From CAYYNP01 sp964472545 (GTDB lineage: Bacteria; Planctomycetota; Planctomycetia; Pirellulales; Thermoguttaceae), in assembly GCA_964472545.1 (NCBI GenBank), contig CAYYNP010000137.1, positions 1 to 24,611 of the forward strand: 24,611 bases of DNA, written 5' to 3'. A program made the translations under genes and the position numbers. Position 1 is the first letter of the stretch; the number at the start of each line of letters is the position of its first letter. Positions 7,373 through 14,750 of the stretch are shown one piece after another. The notes below the pieces were generated by a model. That model was not told where the DNA came from. It was given only the letters and a program-made list of their open reading frames with translations, and did no database searches.

Positions 7373-7870
7373 ATGCGTGGCAACGACTACGAAGGTCTGT
7401 TTGAGAGGCGGGAGATCCGCCTGATTCGGCAATGGGCAGAGCGAGGCGGGCTTGCGGCCGACGCCATTCCCGACCTGCTTCAAGAGATGGCGATGGTGGC
7501 TCTCCAGCAGCCCGGCCGGTGGCCACCGGCCGGGCGGGAGCAGCGAGGCCAGATGCTTTGGACGCTGATCAGGAAGACGGTGCGAAAGCTTATGCGGGCC
7601 GAGCAACGCCGTCGGCGGCGCGATGAGGAGAAGGCGTCAAGAACCGAGGAGGCGTACTGGGACAACACGACACCCCGGCGTCTCGACGTTCAAGAGGTGG
7701 TTGCCGGGTTGGACGAGCCATGTCAGACCGTGTGCAAACTCCTCTCGCAAGGGCTCTCCAAACGCCAGATCGCTAATCGGATGCAGTGTAATTGGTATGT
7801 GCTCGAGCAACTCCTGCACACGATCCGTGAGCAATTTGAAGCAGCGGAGGTGAACGCATGGTTGCAATAG
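7373..7870 (+). CDS. ECF-type sigma-factor-like regulator
   Basis: A 165-residue protein with two sigma-70-like parts. Residues ~15-85 resemble region 2: AIPDLLQEMAMVALQQP, then MLWTLIRKTVRKLMRAEQRRRRRDEE, the usual acidic -LxQE- helix and basic DNA-melting helix. Residues ~115-160 resemble region 4: LDEPCQTVCKLLSQGLSKRQIANRM, a helix-turn-helix. It would act either as a dedicated sigma factor or as a sigma-like DNA-binding regulator for element promoters. Start ATG 7373 has AGGAA eight bases upstream; a TTG at 7346 is in frame but has no ribosome site. It is the first gene of the plus operon and overlaps the next by 13 bases. The lack of a long linker or anti-sigma gene nearby fits a phage-borne regulator. 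Function is inferred from fold-like motifs only. Confidence 0.68.
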   Translation: MRGNDYEGLFERREIRLIRQWAERGGLAADAIPDLLQEMAMVALQQPGRWPPAGREQRGQMLWTLIRKTVRKLMRAEQRRRRRDEEKASRTEEAYWDNTTPRRLDVQEVVAGLDEPCQTVCKLLSQGLSKRQIANRMQCNWYVLEQLLHTIREQFEAAEVNAWLQ

Positions 7871-8154
7871 CCGACACTCGCCTCCCTTTCGACGAAGAAG
7901 ACGCCCGACAATCCCGGAACACTGCGGCGGACACGCCTGGACTTTCCGGACCGGTTGAGCTGTCTGTCACAGACCGAGGCGATCGGCCGATGACCACCGC
8001 CTGGGTCTCCGATCGCCTGTTGGCCCGCACGATCGACGTCTGGTCGCGGGCCTACGATCGGTCGATTACGACGCAGGAGGCCATGGAGATTCTGATGAAC
8101 ACCAAACGACTTGGAGAGCTGCTCATTCGAGCGCAGGAGGAACGCAAGGCATGA
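7858..8154 (+). CDS. Small conserved-looking protein upstream of the recombinase
   Basis: A 98-residue protein. ATG 7858 has GGAGG seven bases upstream and overlaps the sigma-like gene by 13 bases; its TGA overlaps the recombinase start as ATGA. The first ~45 residues are polar and probably disordered. The second half (LLARTIDVWSRAYDRSITTQEAMEILMNTKRLGELLIRAQEE) reads as two or three helices with a W...Y-R...T...A-EI...N pattern, which reminds me of small proteins found beside recombinases elsewhere; I cannot name a family. Tight coupling to the recombinase makes a recombination accessory or directionality factor a reasonable guess. It is not a recognisable excisionase. Confidence 0.7.
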   Translation: MVAIADTRLPFDEEDARQSRNTAADTPGLSGPVELSVTDRGDRPMTTAWVSDRLLARTIDVWSRAYDRSITTQEAMEILMNTKRLGELLIRAQEERKA

Positions 8155-9650
8155 AGGTTGTGGTATGGGCGCGGGTTTCGTCCCGCGAGCAGAGGGAGGG
8201 TTACAGTATCGACGCGCAGCTGCGGGCCATGCGCGACAAGGCGGCCAAGTACGGCTGGACTATCGTCCGGGAATTCGTTGTTGCGGAATCGGCCAAGCGC
8301 GGAGTCGACCGCAAGGCATTCAACGATATGCTCCGCTGGATCAAGAAGAACGTGAAACGGGAGCAGATCGATGCCATCCTGGCCCACAAGCTGGATCGTG
8401 TCTGTCGCAACATGCGTGACGCCGTCCGGCTGCAGGAATTGGAGGACAACCACAGCGTCAAGCTGGCATTTGTGGAGAATGAATTCGGCCCCGGCGCCGC
8501 CGGCGCCCTATCGTTCAACGTCATGGCGGCGGTTGCCCAGTACTACAGCGACAACCTGCGGAGCGAGGTCATCAAGGGCATGGACGAGAAGGTCCGCCAG
8601 GGGTGGCCCACCGGACTGGCCCCCTTCGGCTACCTGAATGTCCGCGATAAGAGCGAACCGGTCATCCCCCATCCCGAGCAATCGCGGGCACTGGTTCGGA
8701 TGTTCGAGCTTTATGCCAGCGGTCAGCACACGTTTGAATCCCTGGCGGCCAAGCTGGCTTCCGAGGGCTACACCTATCGCCGCAGCCGGCCGAGATTCCA
8801 TCGCACGGCGCTGTCGACCATCCTGAGCAATCGTTTCTACATCGGCGAGCTGCATCGCAACGGTCAGGTCTATCAGGGCCGGTACCGACTGGTGATTGAC
8901 CGAGCGACCTTCAACGCCTGCCAGGACATTCTCCAGGGCAAGAACCGGCGTACCAGCCACTCCAAGTTGGAGTACGCCGGCGGACTGTTCCGCTGCGAGC
9001 ACTGCGGTTCCGCCATCACCGGGGAGCGCATCCGGCGAAAGCAGCGCGACGGCAGCGTTCGGGAACACATCTACTACCGCTGTGGGAATAACAGTCCACC
9101 CGATGGGCATCCGACGCTACGGTGGCGGGAATCGGACCTCGAGACGGCCATCATCGAGCACCTCGAAGCGTTCCGCTTCCCCTCGGAGGAGACGGCCGCC
9201 TGGTTTCGCGAATCCCTGGAAGCCGCCTTCGCCGACCGGGAGCAAGTCGAGCGTCAACTCCGCCGCACGCTGAACAAACGGCAGACCGAACTGGCCAACA
9301 TGCAGGCGCGGCTGCTGAATACCTTCCTGGGGGGCACGATCGACGAGGCCACGTTCACCGCCAAGTCGGCCGAACTGAAGGCCGAGCAGGCGGACGTCGA
9401 GCGTCAACTTGGCGCAACACCCCGATTGGATTTGAACCGGGCTGAAGTGGCCCTTGGGGCCTTTGATTTCAGCCAAAACCTGGTCAAAATCTGGCGCGGT
9501 TCAAACTCGGCGGGCAAAAGGGAGTTATTGGACTGCGTGAGTTTGAACCGTACATTGAGCGACGTAAGTCTATATATAGAAAGAAGAAAGCCGTTCGACA
9601 TTTTTGCCGAACGGCCCTTTTTGCGGAATAGTCGGGGCGACTGGATTTGA
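8151..9650 (+). CDS. Large serine recombinase (site-specific integrase) ending inside a tRNA gene
   Basis: A 499-residue large serine recombinase. The catalytic resolvase domain (~1-150) has R8 and nucleophile S10 in ARVSSREQ, and the active-site arginines R83 and R86 in HKLDRVCRN. The Recombinase domain (~155-265) has GWPTGLAPFGY and the helix-turn-helix-like part near SEGYTYRRS. A zinc ribbon (~278-320) has CEHC and a YYRC, with a histidine probably replacing the fourth cysteine. A coiled coil (~345-425) follows. It should integrate and excise the element. ATG 8151 overlaps the upstream TGA as ATGA. Oddly, codons ~480-489 form the hairpin of a terminator, and residues 494-499 plus the stop are encoded by the 3' end of the convergent tRNA-Pro gene, so the C-terminus depends on the integration junction. 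Confidence 0.92.
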   Translation: MKVVVWARVSSREQREGYSIDAQLRAMRDKAAKYGWTIVREFVVAESAKRGVDRKAFNDMLRWIKKNVKREQIDAILAHKLDRVCRNMRDAVRLQELEDNHSVKLAFVENEFGPGAAGALSFNVMAAVAQYYSDNLRSEVIKGMDEKVRQGWPTGLAPFGYLNVRDKSEPVIPHPEQSRALVRMFELYASGQHTFESLAAKLASEGYTYRRSRPRFHRTALSTILSNRFYIGELHRNGQVYQGRYRLVIDRATFNACQDILQGKNRRTSHSKLEYAGGLFRCEHCGSAITGERIRRKQRDGSVREHIYYRCGNNSPPDGHPTLRWRESDLETAIIEHLEAFRFPSEETAAWFRESLEAAFADREQVERQLRRTLNKRQTELANMQARLLNTFLGGTIDEATFTAKSAELKAEQADVERQLGATPRLDLNRAEVALGAFDFSQNLVKIWRGSNSAGKRELLDCVSLNRTLSDVSLYIERRKPFDIFAERPFLRNSRGDWI

Positions 9651-9653
9651 ACC
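9431..9653. repeat. Cluster of four TTTGAACC motifs around the recombinase 3' end
   Basis: TTTGAACC or its complement occurs at 9431-9438 (+), 9498-9505 (-), 9542-9549 (+) and 9646-9653 (+, in the tRNA T-loop). Two of these form a perfect 11-bp inverted repeat, GGTTCAAACTC at 9498-9508 with its complement at 9539-9549. The first copy extends to a 16-of-18 match between 9423-9440 and the tRNA T-arm at 9638-9655. An attachment site or recombinase-binding array is a plausible reading; this is inference. Confidence 0.5.
9590..9622. terminator. Bidirectional hairpin terminator between recombinase and tRNA-Pro
   Basis: GCCGTTCG at 9590-9597 pairs with CGAACGGC at 9608-9615 around a 10-nt loop. On the plus strand it is followed by five T (9618-9622). 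On the minus strand it is followed by TTTCTTCTTTC. It lies ten bases past the tRNA 3' end and most likely ends tRNA transcription, and also recombinase transcription if the ribosome does not disrupt it. Confidence 0.75.
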
Positions 9654-9706
9654 AGCGACCTCTGCGTCCCGAACGCAGCGCTCTAGCCAGGCTGAGCTAC
9701 GCCCCG
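9632..9706 (-). tRNA. tRNA-Pro (anticodon CGG)
   Basis: A complete cloverleaf on the minus strand. The acceptor CGGGGCG/CGCCCCG carries discriminator A73. The D-arm is GCTC...GAGC with the GG pair in its loop, the anticodon stem CTGCG/CGCAG holds loop TTCGGGA giving anticodon CGG for codon CCG, and the T-arm GCTGG/CCAGT holds TTCAAAT. C1 and A73 are as expected for bacterial tRNA-Pro. CCA is not encoded; the bases after A73 are CTA. The T-arm end and acceptor overlap the last 19 bases of the recombinase frame on the other strand, marking the element's attachment region. It has its own promoter and a terminator. Confidence 0.95.
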
Positions 9707-9726
9707 TGGCGTGGGTGAATCCTGCT

Positions 9727-9754
9727 ATTCTAGTCGGGCAGGATCGTGGGTCAA
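9727..9754 (-). promoter_or_regulatory. Promoter of tRNA-Pro
   Basis: On the minus strand TTGACC (9749-9754) and TAGAAT (9727-9732) are separated by 16 bases. This is a good sigma-70 type match and would start transcription near 9720, about 14 bases upstream of the mature tRNA 5' end. Confidence 0.65.
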
Positions 9755-9862
9755 CTGCATATTGATGTGCCGGCAGGTGATTTCGTGCCGCCTGGAACAA
9801 AGGACATGTGTCGCCGCTGAACGAACACCCCCTAAGTTGCCAGGTACTTCACCCATGTGTGC

Positions 9863-12655
9863 CTATGCTCTTTCGGCGGCCCATGGCTCGCGTTCGTCCG
9901 CTTCATCCGCCTCATTTTCGGAGGGATCTGCTTCGTCGTCGATGTATTCGTACTCGTATTCGCCTTCTTCGTCCTCGTCGTCGTCGTATTCGTCCTCCTC
10001 TTCGTATTCGTCTTCGCATTCGTCGACTTCGTCCGGCTCTTCGTCGTACTCGTCTTCAACTCCCTCGTCTTCAATCACCTCGTCTTCGGCTTCTTCCTCG
10101 TACTCGTCCTCTTCTGGTGTGGGGTCCTGCTCTGGATCGTCGGCGAACTTGGTGTCGACGATTTCGGTTGGTCTGCCAAGGTGCTCCGGGCAGTCGGTGT
10201 CTGGCTGCGGTGCCAATTGGATCTTGTTGTTGCGGCGGGGTGCGGGCGCGGGATCGGGTGTGGGGGTCGGTGGCTGGCCGTTCATGGCTTCCCAATCGCC
10301 CACGGTGATCAACACCTCGCGGGCTTGAGAGCCGTTGTACGGTCCCACGATTCCGTCCTCGGCCATGTAGTCGATCAGTCGGGCGGCGCGGCCGTAGCCG
10401 ATGCCCAAGGTTCGCTGTAAGAGCGACACGCTGCCGCGGCCCTCGCGGACGACGACGTCGACGGCCCCTTCGTAGAGTTCGTCGCGGCGACTGAACTGCG
10501 GCCCGGGGGAATCGGCGTCGTCTTTGGTCTTCAGTTGCACAAGCTCCGTGACGTACTGCGGCTCGGTGGTGGCTACGGAGGCGATGACCCGCGAGATTTC
10601 GTCGTCGCAGAGGTAGGTTCCCTGGCCGCGGATCAGGGTGCTGGTGCCGGGCCAGAGGAAGAGCATGTCGCCGTTGCCCAGCAGTTTGTCTGCGCCCATC
10701 TCATCGAGCACGACGCGGCTGTCGGTGCGGCTGGCGACCTGGAAGCAAATCCTCGCGGGCAGGTTGGACTTGATCAACCCGGTGATCACGTCGACGGTCG
10801 GCTTCTGGGTGGCCATCACCAGGTGGATTCCCACCGCCCGGCTCTTTTGGGCGAGCCGGATAATGTGGGCTTCGACTTCCTTGGCGGCGGTCATCATCAG
10901 GTCGGCCATTTCGTCGGCCACGATGACCACGTAAGGGATGTGCGTGGGGATCTGCTGCCGCTGCTCGTCGTCCTCCGGCTCCATCCGCCGCATGAGTTCT
11001 TCTTCGCCGAGTTGGTTGTAGACGCTGATGTGTCGCACGCCGGCGCGGGCCAGGAGTTGATAGCGGTCTTCCATCTTTTCGACGGCCCAGGCAAGAATCG
11101 CCTCGGCCTTGCGCATGTCGGTCACCACCGGGTGCATCAAGTGCGGCAGCTTCTTGTAGGGGCTGAGTTCGACCATCTTGGGATCGATCATCAGCAGGCG
11201 GACTTCGTCGGGCCGACGGGTCATCAACATCGAGACGATGATCGAGTTCAGACAGACGCTCTTGCCCGTACCGGTGCGCCCGGCGATCAGCAGGTGCGGC
11301 AGGCTGGCCAGATCGACGGTCATCGGGTTGCCCGAAACGTCCTTGCCGAGGAAGATCGGGATCCGCATGCGACCGGCTTTTCCGTCGCTTTCTTCGATCA
11401 CCTCGCGGATGCGGACGAGTAGCCGTTCGGCGTTGGGGACTTCCACGCCGACGGTGTTCTTTCCGGGGATGGGAGCGACGATCCGCACGCTGGGCACGCG
11501 CAGCGCGATCGCCAGGTCGTCGGCCAGCCCGGTGATTTTGCTCAGCCGCAGCCCGGCCTCGAGTTCGACCTCGAATTGGGCGATCACGGGCCCGGTCTGG
11601 ATCTCGACCACGCGGATGTTGAAGCCGAAGTCGGCGAAGGTCTTTTCGAGGATCTTGGCCTTTCGGCGAACTTCCTTTTCGTGTTCCTCGAAGCAGAACG
11701 AATCGCCCGCGAGCAACAGGTCGTTGCCGGGCAATTCGTAGTCGGCCGGATCGTCGGGGGGCGTCGGCGCGTCGAGTTCCGTGATGACTTCCTGCTGCTC
11801 GGGTTTCTTCCGTTTCCCGAGACGCAGCAGCGACGCGAACGGTTTTCGGGCGGCCCGAGAAGCCGAGCGTTCTTCCCGCTCGGTTTCGTCTTCTTCGTCC
11901 TCCGGTTCTTCCGCTTCTTCCTCCTCTTGTTCGTCGGCGGGCCGGCCGGCGATGCGGATGGAGACGTCCTCTTCGTCTTCTTCCTCCTCCTCCTCGTACT
12001 CTTCTTCGTCGGCGTCGTCCGACTCGGACTGCGGTTGTTGATCGAGATCGCTTCGGTCGCGGCCCATCCGCTGCGCACAGGCGGCGCCGGCGTGGAGCAC
12101 TCCGCGCGAGAGACCGCGCGTCGGCTTGCCGACAACCAGCGTGAGCAGACGCACCAGCACGTAGTCGGTACAGAGCAGCAAGCCGCCGAGGATCAGGCTG
12201 ATGGTGAGGATGTAGGCCCCCACGGTAGCGAAGTGCATCTGAAGCAGGCCTCGGCCCGCGGCGCCGAGATAGCCGCCGGAGCCGATCACCGGTCCGGGCG
12301 AGAGTGCCGGCACGGCCATCGCCGCAAAAGTGGCCACGCCGGCCAACGACATCAGCCATCCGCCGGTGCGCAACACGGGCTGATCGATCTCGCGGCGGCT
12401 GAGCAACACGACGTCGAGCGCGGCCAGCGAGAAGAGCATGTAATAGGTGGCTAATCCGAAGCCGGCAAACAGCATTCGGCCCACCAGGGCCCCAAAACGC
12501 CCGCAGACGTTGGCCGTTTCCGCCCGTTCCGGAAAGACGATTCCGCTGGGTGGATCGGCCGGGTCGTAGCTCAGCAGCGAGGCGGCCAGGAAGACCGTCA
12601 GCGCCAGCAGTCCCAGGGCAAGCAGATCGAGTTTGATGTTTCGTGGTTCGGGCAT
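9863..12655 (-). CDS. ftsK: DNA translocase FtsK/SpoIIIE family, with acidic linker and acidic C-terminal tail
   Basis: A 930-residue membrane-anchored DNA translocase that moves chromosome ends across the division septum. The first ~180 residues hold four or five membrane segments (LLALGLLALTVFLAASLL and others). An acidic linker of about 80 residues follows. The alpha/beta motor has Walker A AGRTGTGKS near residue 456, LLMIDPKMVELSPY, and Walker B VIVADEMADLMM. The gamma winged helix (SVSLLQRTLGIGYGRAARLIDYM) ends near 785. A further ~140 residues, Pro-rich and then almost purely Asp/Glu/Tyr, extend past gamma, which is unusual for FtsK. Start ATG 12655 begins MPEPRNIK just before the first membrane segment; upstream frame lacks membrane or conserved sequence, and no clear ribosome site is visible. 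It appears monocistronic. Confidence 0.93.
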   Translation of the reverse strand: MPEPRNIKLDLLALGLLALTVFLAASLLSYDPADPPSGIVFPERAETANVCGRFGALVGRMLFAGFGLATYYMLFSLAALDVVLLSRREIDQPVLRTGGWLMSLAGVATFAAMAVPALSPGPVIGSGGYLGAAGRGLLQMHFATVGAYILTISLILGGLLLCTDYVLVRLLTLVVGKPTRGLSRGVLHAGAACAQRMGRDRSDLDQQPQSESDDADEEEYEEEEEEDEEDVSIRIAGRPADEQEEEEAEEPEDEEDETEREERSASRAARKPFASLLRLGKRKKPEQQEVITELDAPTPPDDPADYELPGNDLLLAGDSFCFEEHEKEVRRKAKILEKTFADFGFNIRVVEIQTGPVIAQFEVELEAGLRLSKITGLADDLAIALRVPSVRIVAPIPGKNTVGVEVPNAERLLVRIREVIEESDGKAGRMRIPIFLGKDVSGNPMTVDLASLPHLLIAGRTGTGKSVCLNSIIVSMLMTRRPDEVRLLMIDPKMVELSPYKKLPHLMHPVVTDMRKAEAILAWAVEKMEDRYQLLARAGVRHISVYNQLGEEELMRRMEPEDDEQRQQIPTHIPYVVIVADEMADLMMTAAKEVEAHIIRLAQKSRAVGIHLVMATQKPTVDVITGLIKSNLPARICFQVASRTDSRVVLDEMGADKLLGNGDMLFLWPGTSTLIRGQGTYLCDDEISRVIASVATTEPQYVTELVQLKTKDDADSPGPQFSRRDELYEGAVDVVVREGRGSVSLLQRTLGIGYGRAARLIDYMAEDGIVGPYNGSQAREVLITVGDWEAMNGQPPTPTPDPAPAPRRNNKIQLAPQPDTDCPEHLGRPTEIVDTKFADDPEQDPTPEEDEYEEEAEDEVIEDEGVEDEYDEEPDEVDECEDEYEEEDEYDDDEDEEGEYEYEYIDDEADPSENEADEADEREPWAAERA

Positions 12656-13168
12656 CGACGCGTGGGGTTTGGGGCGTGCCGTTGAGGTCCTCCCCGCGGG
12701 AGGGGGCGTTTCGCGGCAACTCCGTACAGCCGTGTCGGTCCAGGCCGGGCGCGTCCATGCCCAAGCAAGACGGTGCGTGATCGTGATAGGTATCGACCAC
12801 CCGACATCAGGCCGATCAGTCGGGCTCGGCATGGCCTTGCCGTTTGCCTGGGGGGAGTGATGCGCGAGACCGTTGCGCTGCGTACAACCGTTGTGACGGG
12901 CGTGGGGAGCATCCGCCGGGCCATAGAAACTGGGGCACCGCTGCGCTCTACCCGAGCCACCCAGCCGCGTCGGGGGGATGCAATGAGCTGCTTATTCCGG
13001 TATTGCCCGTGGTAGTGAATGTGACGCGCGGCAGTCAACTTGGAGTGCGGCGACTCGTCATCGCTCTGCCGTTCCACACGGCCGGCGGCGCGGGAGTCGT
13101 CCGTTCAACAGACTCGCCGGAAAAGGAAGGCGACGACAAGTGGCCGCACCGCGGAGGAGCGGGCGCGG
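12656..13168. other. Gene-free gap between ftsK and the sugar-nucleotide dehydrogenase
   Basis: I find no supported gene in these 513 bases. Frames here have no recognisable protein and include the dispersed repeat at 12932-12962. The ftsK promoter is expected near its right-hand side of 12655, but no clear -10/-35 pair is apparent. Confidence 0.6.
12932..12962. repeat. Single arm of a dispersed 31-bp repeat (family A)
   Basis: The 31 bases starting GGGGCACCGCTGCGCTCTAC match, on the opposite strand, the repeat arms at 19735-19765 and 19780-19810 with only a few differences. The conserved core is CAGAGCGCAGCGG or TAGAGCGCAGCGG flanked by GGGTGGC and GCCCC. Confidence 0.75.
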
Positions 13169-14563
13169 CTACGCCTTGCGAATCTTCTCGCGGCCCTCGC
13201 CAACGTCTTTGGTGGCGTTGCGCGTGTCGACCACCAACGGGGCGTGGCGAACGATGAAGTCGTAATTGTAGGCCGAATGGTCGGTGGCGATCAGCACGCA
13301 ATCGAGCCCGGCGAGGTACTCGGGCGTGAGTTCCACGCTGGTGATGTCGGGCAGGTCGTGATGACGCATCGCCGGCAATCGGGGCACGTGGGGATCGTTG
13401 TAGCTGAGCTCGGCACCGCCGGCCAAGAGCAGCTCCATCAACGCGAACGATGGGCTCTCCCGCGGATCGTCGACGTCTTTCTTATACGCCACGCCCAACA
13501 CGCCGACCTTGCTTCCGCGGAGCGGCTTGCCGGCCTCGTTCAACGCGTCCATCACGCGGCGAATGACGTAACGCGGCATGTCGGTGTTGATCTCGCCGGC
13601 CAGTTCGATGAACCGCGTCGGCAGCCCGTGACGCCGGGCGACCCAACTCAGGTAGAACGGGTCGATCGGGATGCAATGTCCGCCGAGGCCGGGGCCGGGA
13701 TAGAACGCCTGGAACCCGAAGGGCTTGGTCTTGGCGGCGTCGATCACCTCCCAAACGTCGATGCCGATGCGGTCGAAGAGCATCTTCAACTCGTTGACCA
13801 TGGCGATATTGACCGAGCGGTAGGTGTTCTCCACGATCTTGGCCGCCTCGGCCGCCTCGCAAGTGGAGACCGGCACCACGTCGACCACCGCGTGACGATA
13901 GAGCATGCCCGCCAGCAGGCCGCTCTCCGGCTCGATCCCACCGACGACCTTGGGAATCCGCTCGGCCGAGAACTCGGGGTTGCCGGGGTCTTCCCGCTCG
14001 GGGCTGTAGGCCAGAAAGAAGTCTTTGCCTGCCATCAGGCCGCCGGCCTCGAGAATCGGCAGCATCACGTCTCGCGTGGTGCCCGGATAGGTGGTGCTTT
14101 CCAACACGACGAGTTGCCCGGGCCGCAGCACCTCGGCGATATGCCGCGTGGTGCCCTCGACGTACGAAAGGTCCGGGTCGCGGCTTTCCGAAAGCGGCGT
14201 GGGCACGCAGATCAGCAGTACGTCGGGCTCGGCCAAACGCTGCATATCGGCTGTCGGCTCGAACGCCTCCTGCTCGATGCAGCGGGCGATCCAGTCTGAA
14301 GAGATGTGCTCGATGTAGCTCTCGCCAGCCTGGAGACGATCGACCTTCTTCTGATCGACGTCGAAGCCCATCGTGCGGAAGCCGGCCGCCACGAACGCCC
14401 GGATCAATGGCAGGCCGACGTAGCCGAGTCCGATAACGCCGACGGTAGCGGTCTTCCTCTTGATGGCGGATTCTAATGCCCTCGTGGTGGGGCTGGCCTC
14501 CGCGGAGCCCGGATTCCCGGCAGTCTGCGTCGTCTCGATGGCGGTCTCCAGAATGTCAGTCAT
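13169..14563 (-). CDS. Nucleotide-sugar dehydrogenase (WbpA-like UDP-N-acetylglucosamine 6-dehydrogenase type)
   Basis: A 464-residue enzyme of the UDP-glucose/GDP-mannose dehydrogenase family. The NAD-binding site GVIGLGYVGLP follows a ~40-residue variable N-terminus. The middle has CVPTPLSESRDPDLSYV and ESTTYPGTT. The catalytic cysteine lies in PGPGLGGHCIPIDPFYLSW near residue 300, and the UDP-binding C-terminal domain has GVLGVAYKKDVDDPRESPS and YNDPHVP. The IPIDPFYL context and the NTYR-NIAMVNEL helix suit WbpA/TviB-type enzymes acting on N-acetylated UDP-hexosamines, for surface polysaccharide. ATG 14563 has AGGAA about nine bases upstream; GTG 14590 is in frame but unsupported. It appears to be a single gene, divergent from the HEAT-repeat gene. 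Exact substrate is inferred. Confidence 0.88.
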   Translation of the reverse strand: MTDILETAIETTQTAGNPGSAEASPTTRALESAIKRKTATVGVIGLGYVGLPLIRAFVAAGFRTMGFDVDQKKVDRLQAGESYIEHISSDWIARCIEQEAFEPTADMQRLAEPDVLLICVPTPLSESRDPDLSYVEGTTRHIAEVLRPGQLVVLESTTYPGTTRDVMLPILEAGGLMAGKDFFLAYSPEREDPGNPEFSAERIPKVVGGIEPESGLLAGMLYRHAVVDVVPVSTCEAAEAAKIVENTYRSVNIAMVNELKMLFDRIGIDVWEVIDAAKTKPFGFQAFYPGPGLGGHCIPIDPFYLSWVARRHGLPTRFIELAGEINTDMPRYVIRRVMDALNEAGKPLRGSKVGVLGVAYKKDVDDPRESPSFALMELLLAGGAELSYNDPHVPRLPAMRHHDLPDITSVELTPEYLAGLDCVLIATDHSAYNYDFIVRHAPLVVDTRNATKDVGEGREKIRKA

Positions 14564-14616
14564 CAGGTCGGTTCCTACTGGTCGTGTCACTTGACGGGCG
14601 AGATGTGCGCAAGCTT

Positions 14617-14646
14617 AGCATACAGAGCGATTTCTGGCATGGGCAA
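14617..14646 (-). promoter_or_regulatory. Possible promoter of the dehydrogenase gene
   Basis: On the minus strand TTGCCC (14641-14646) and TATGCT (14617-14622) lie 18 bases apart in the divergent spacer. The match is modest. Confidence 0.3.
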
Positions 14647-14658
14647 TTCGACGGAGGG

Positions 14659-14686
14659 TTGTCTCGGGGCGCTGAAGTGCTAAAAT
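14659..14686 (+). promoter_or_regulatory. Possible promoter of the HEAT-repeat gene
   Basis: TTGTCT (14659-14664) and TAAAAT (14681-14686) are 16 bases apart. Transcription would start near 14693, leaving a leader of about 58 bases before ATG 14751. Confidence 0.45.
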
Positions 14687-14750
14687 TTTGGCATTGCGTG
14701 GGGTCGTCGTTCCGCCCCCATCTCAATCCACCCTTTTGGGGAGGCGCGTA

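Noticed and set aside
9423..9440. Possible second tRNA or tRNA fragment inside the recombinase gene
   Set aside because: Only the T-arm-like 18 bases match; acceptor, D and anticodon parts are absent, so no tRNA gene is there.
1..9706. Calling the left region a complete prophage
   Set aside because: Only replication, recombination and integration genes are seen; no structural, packaging or lysis genes and no left end are in the window.
9711..10328. Serine-rich plus-strand frame near the ftsK 3' end
   Set aside because: It is the complement of the Asp/Glu-rich tail codons (GAG/GAC versus CTC/TCG), and no start site or motif supports it.
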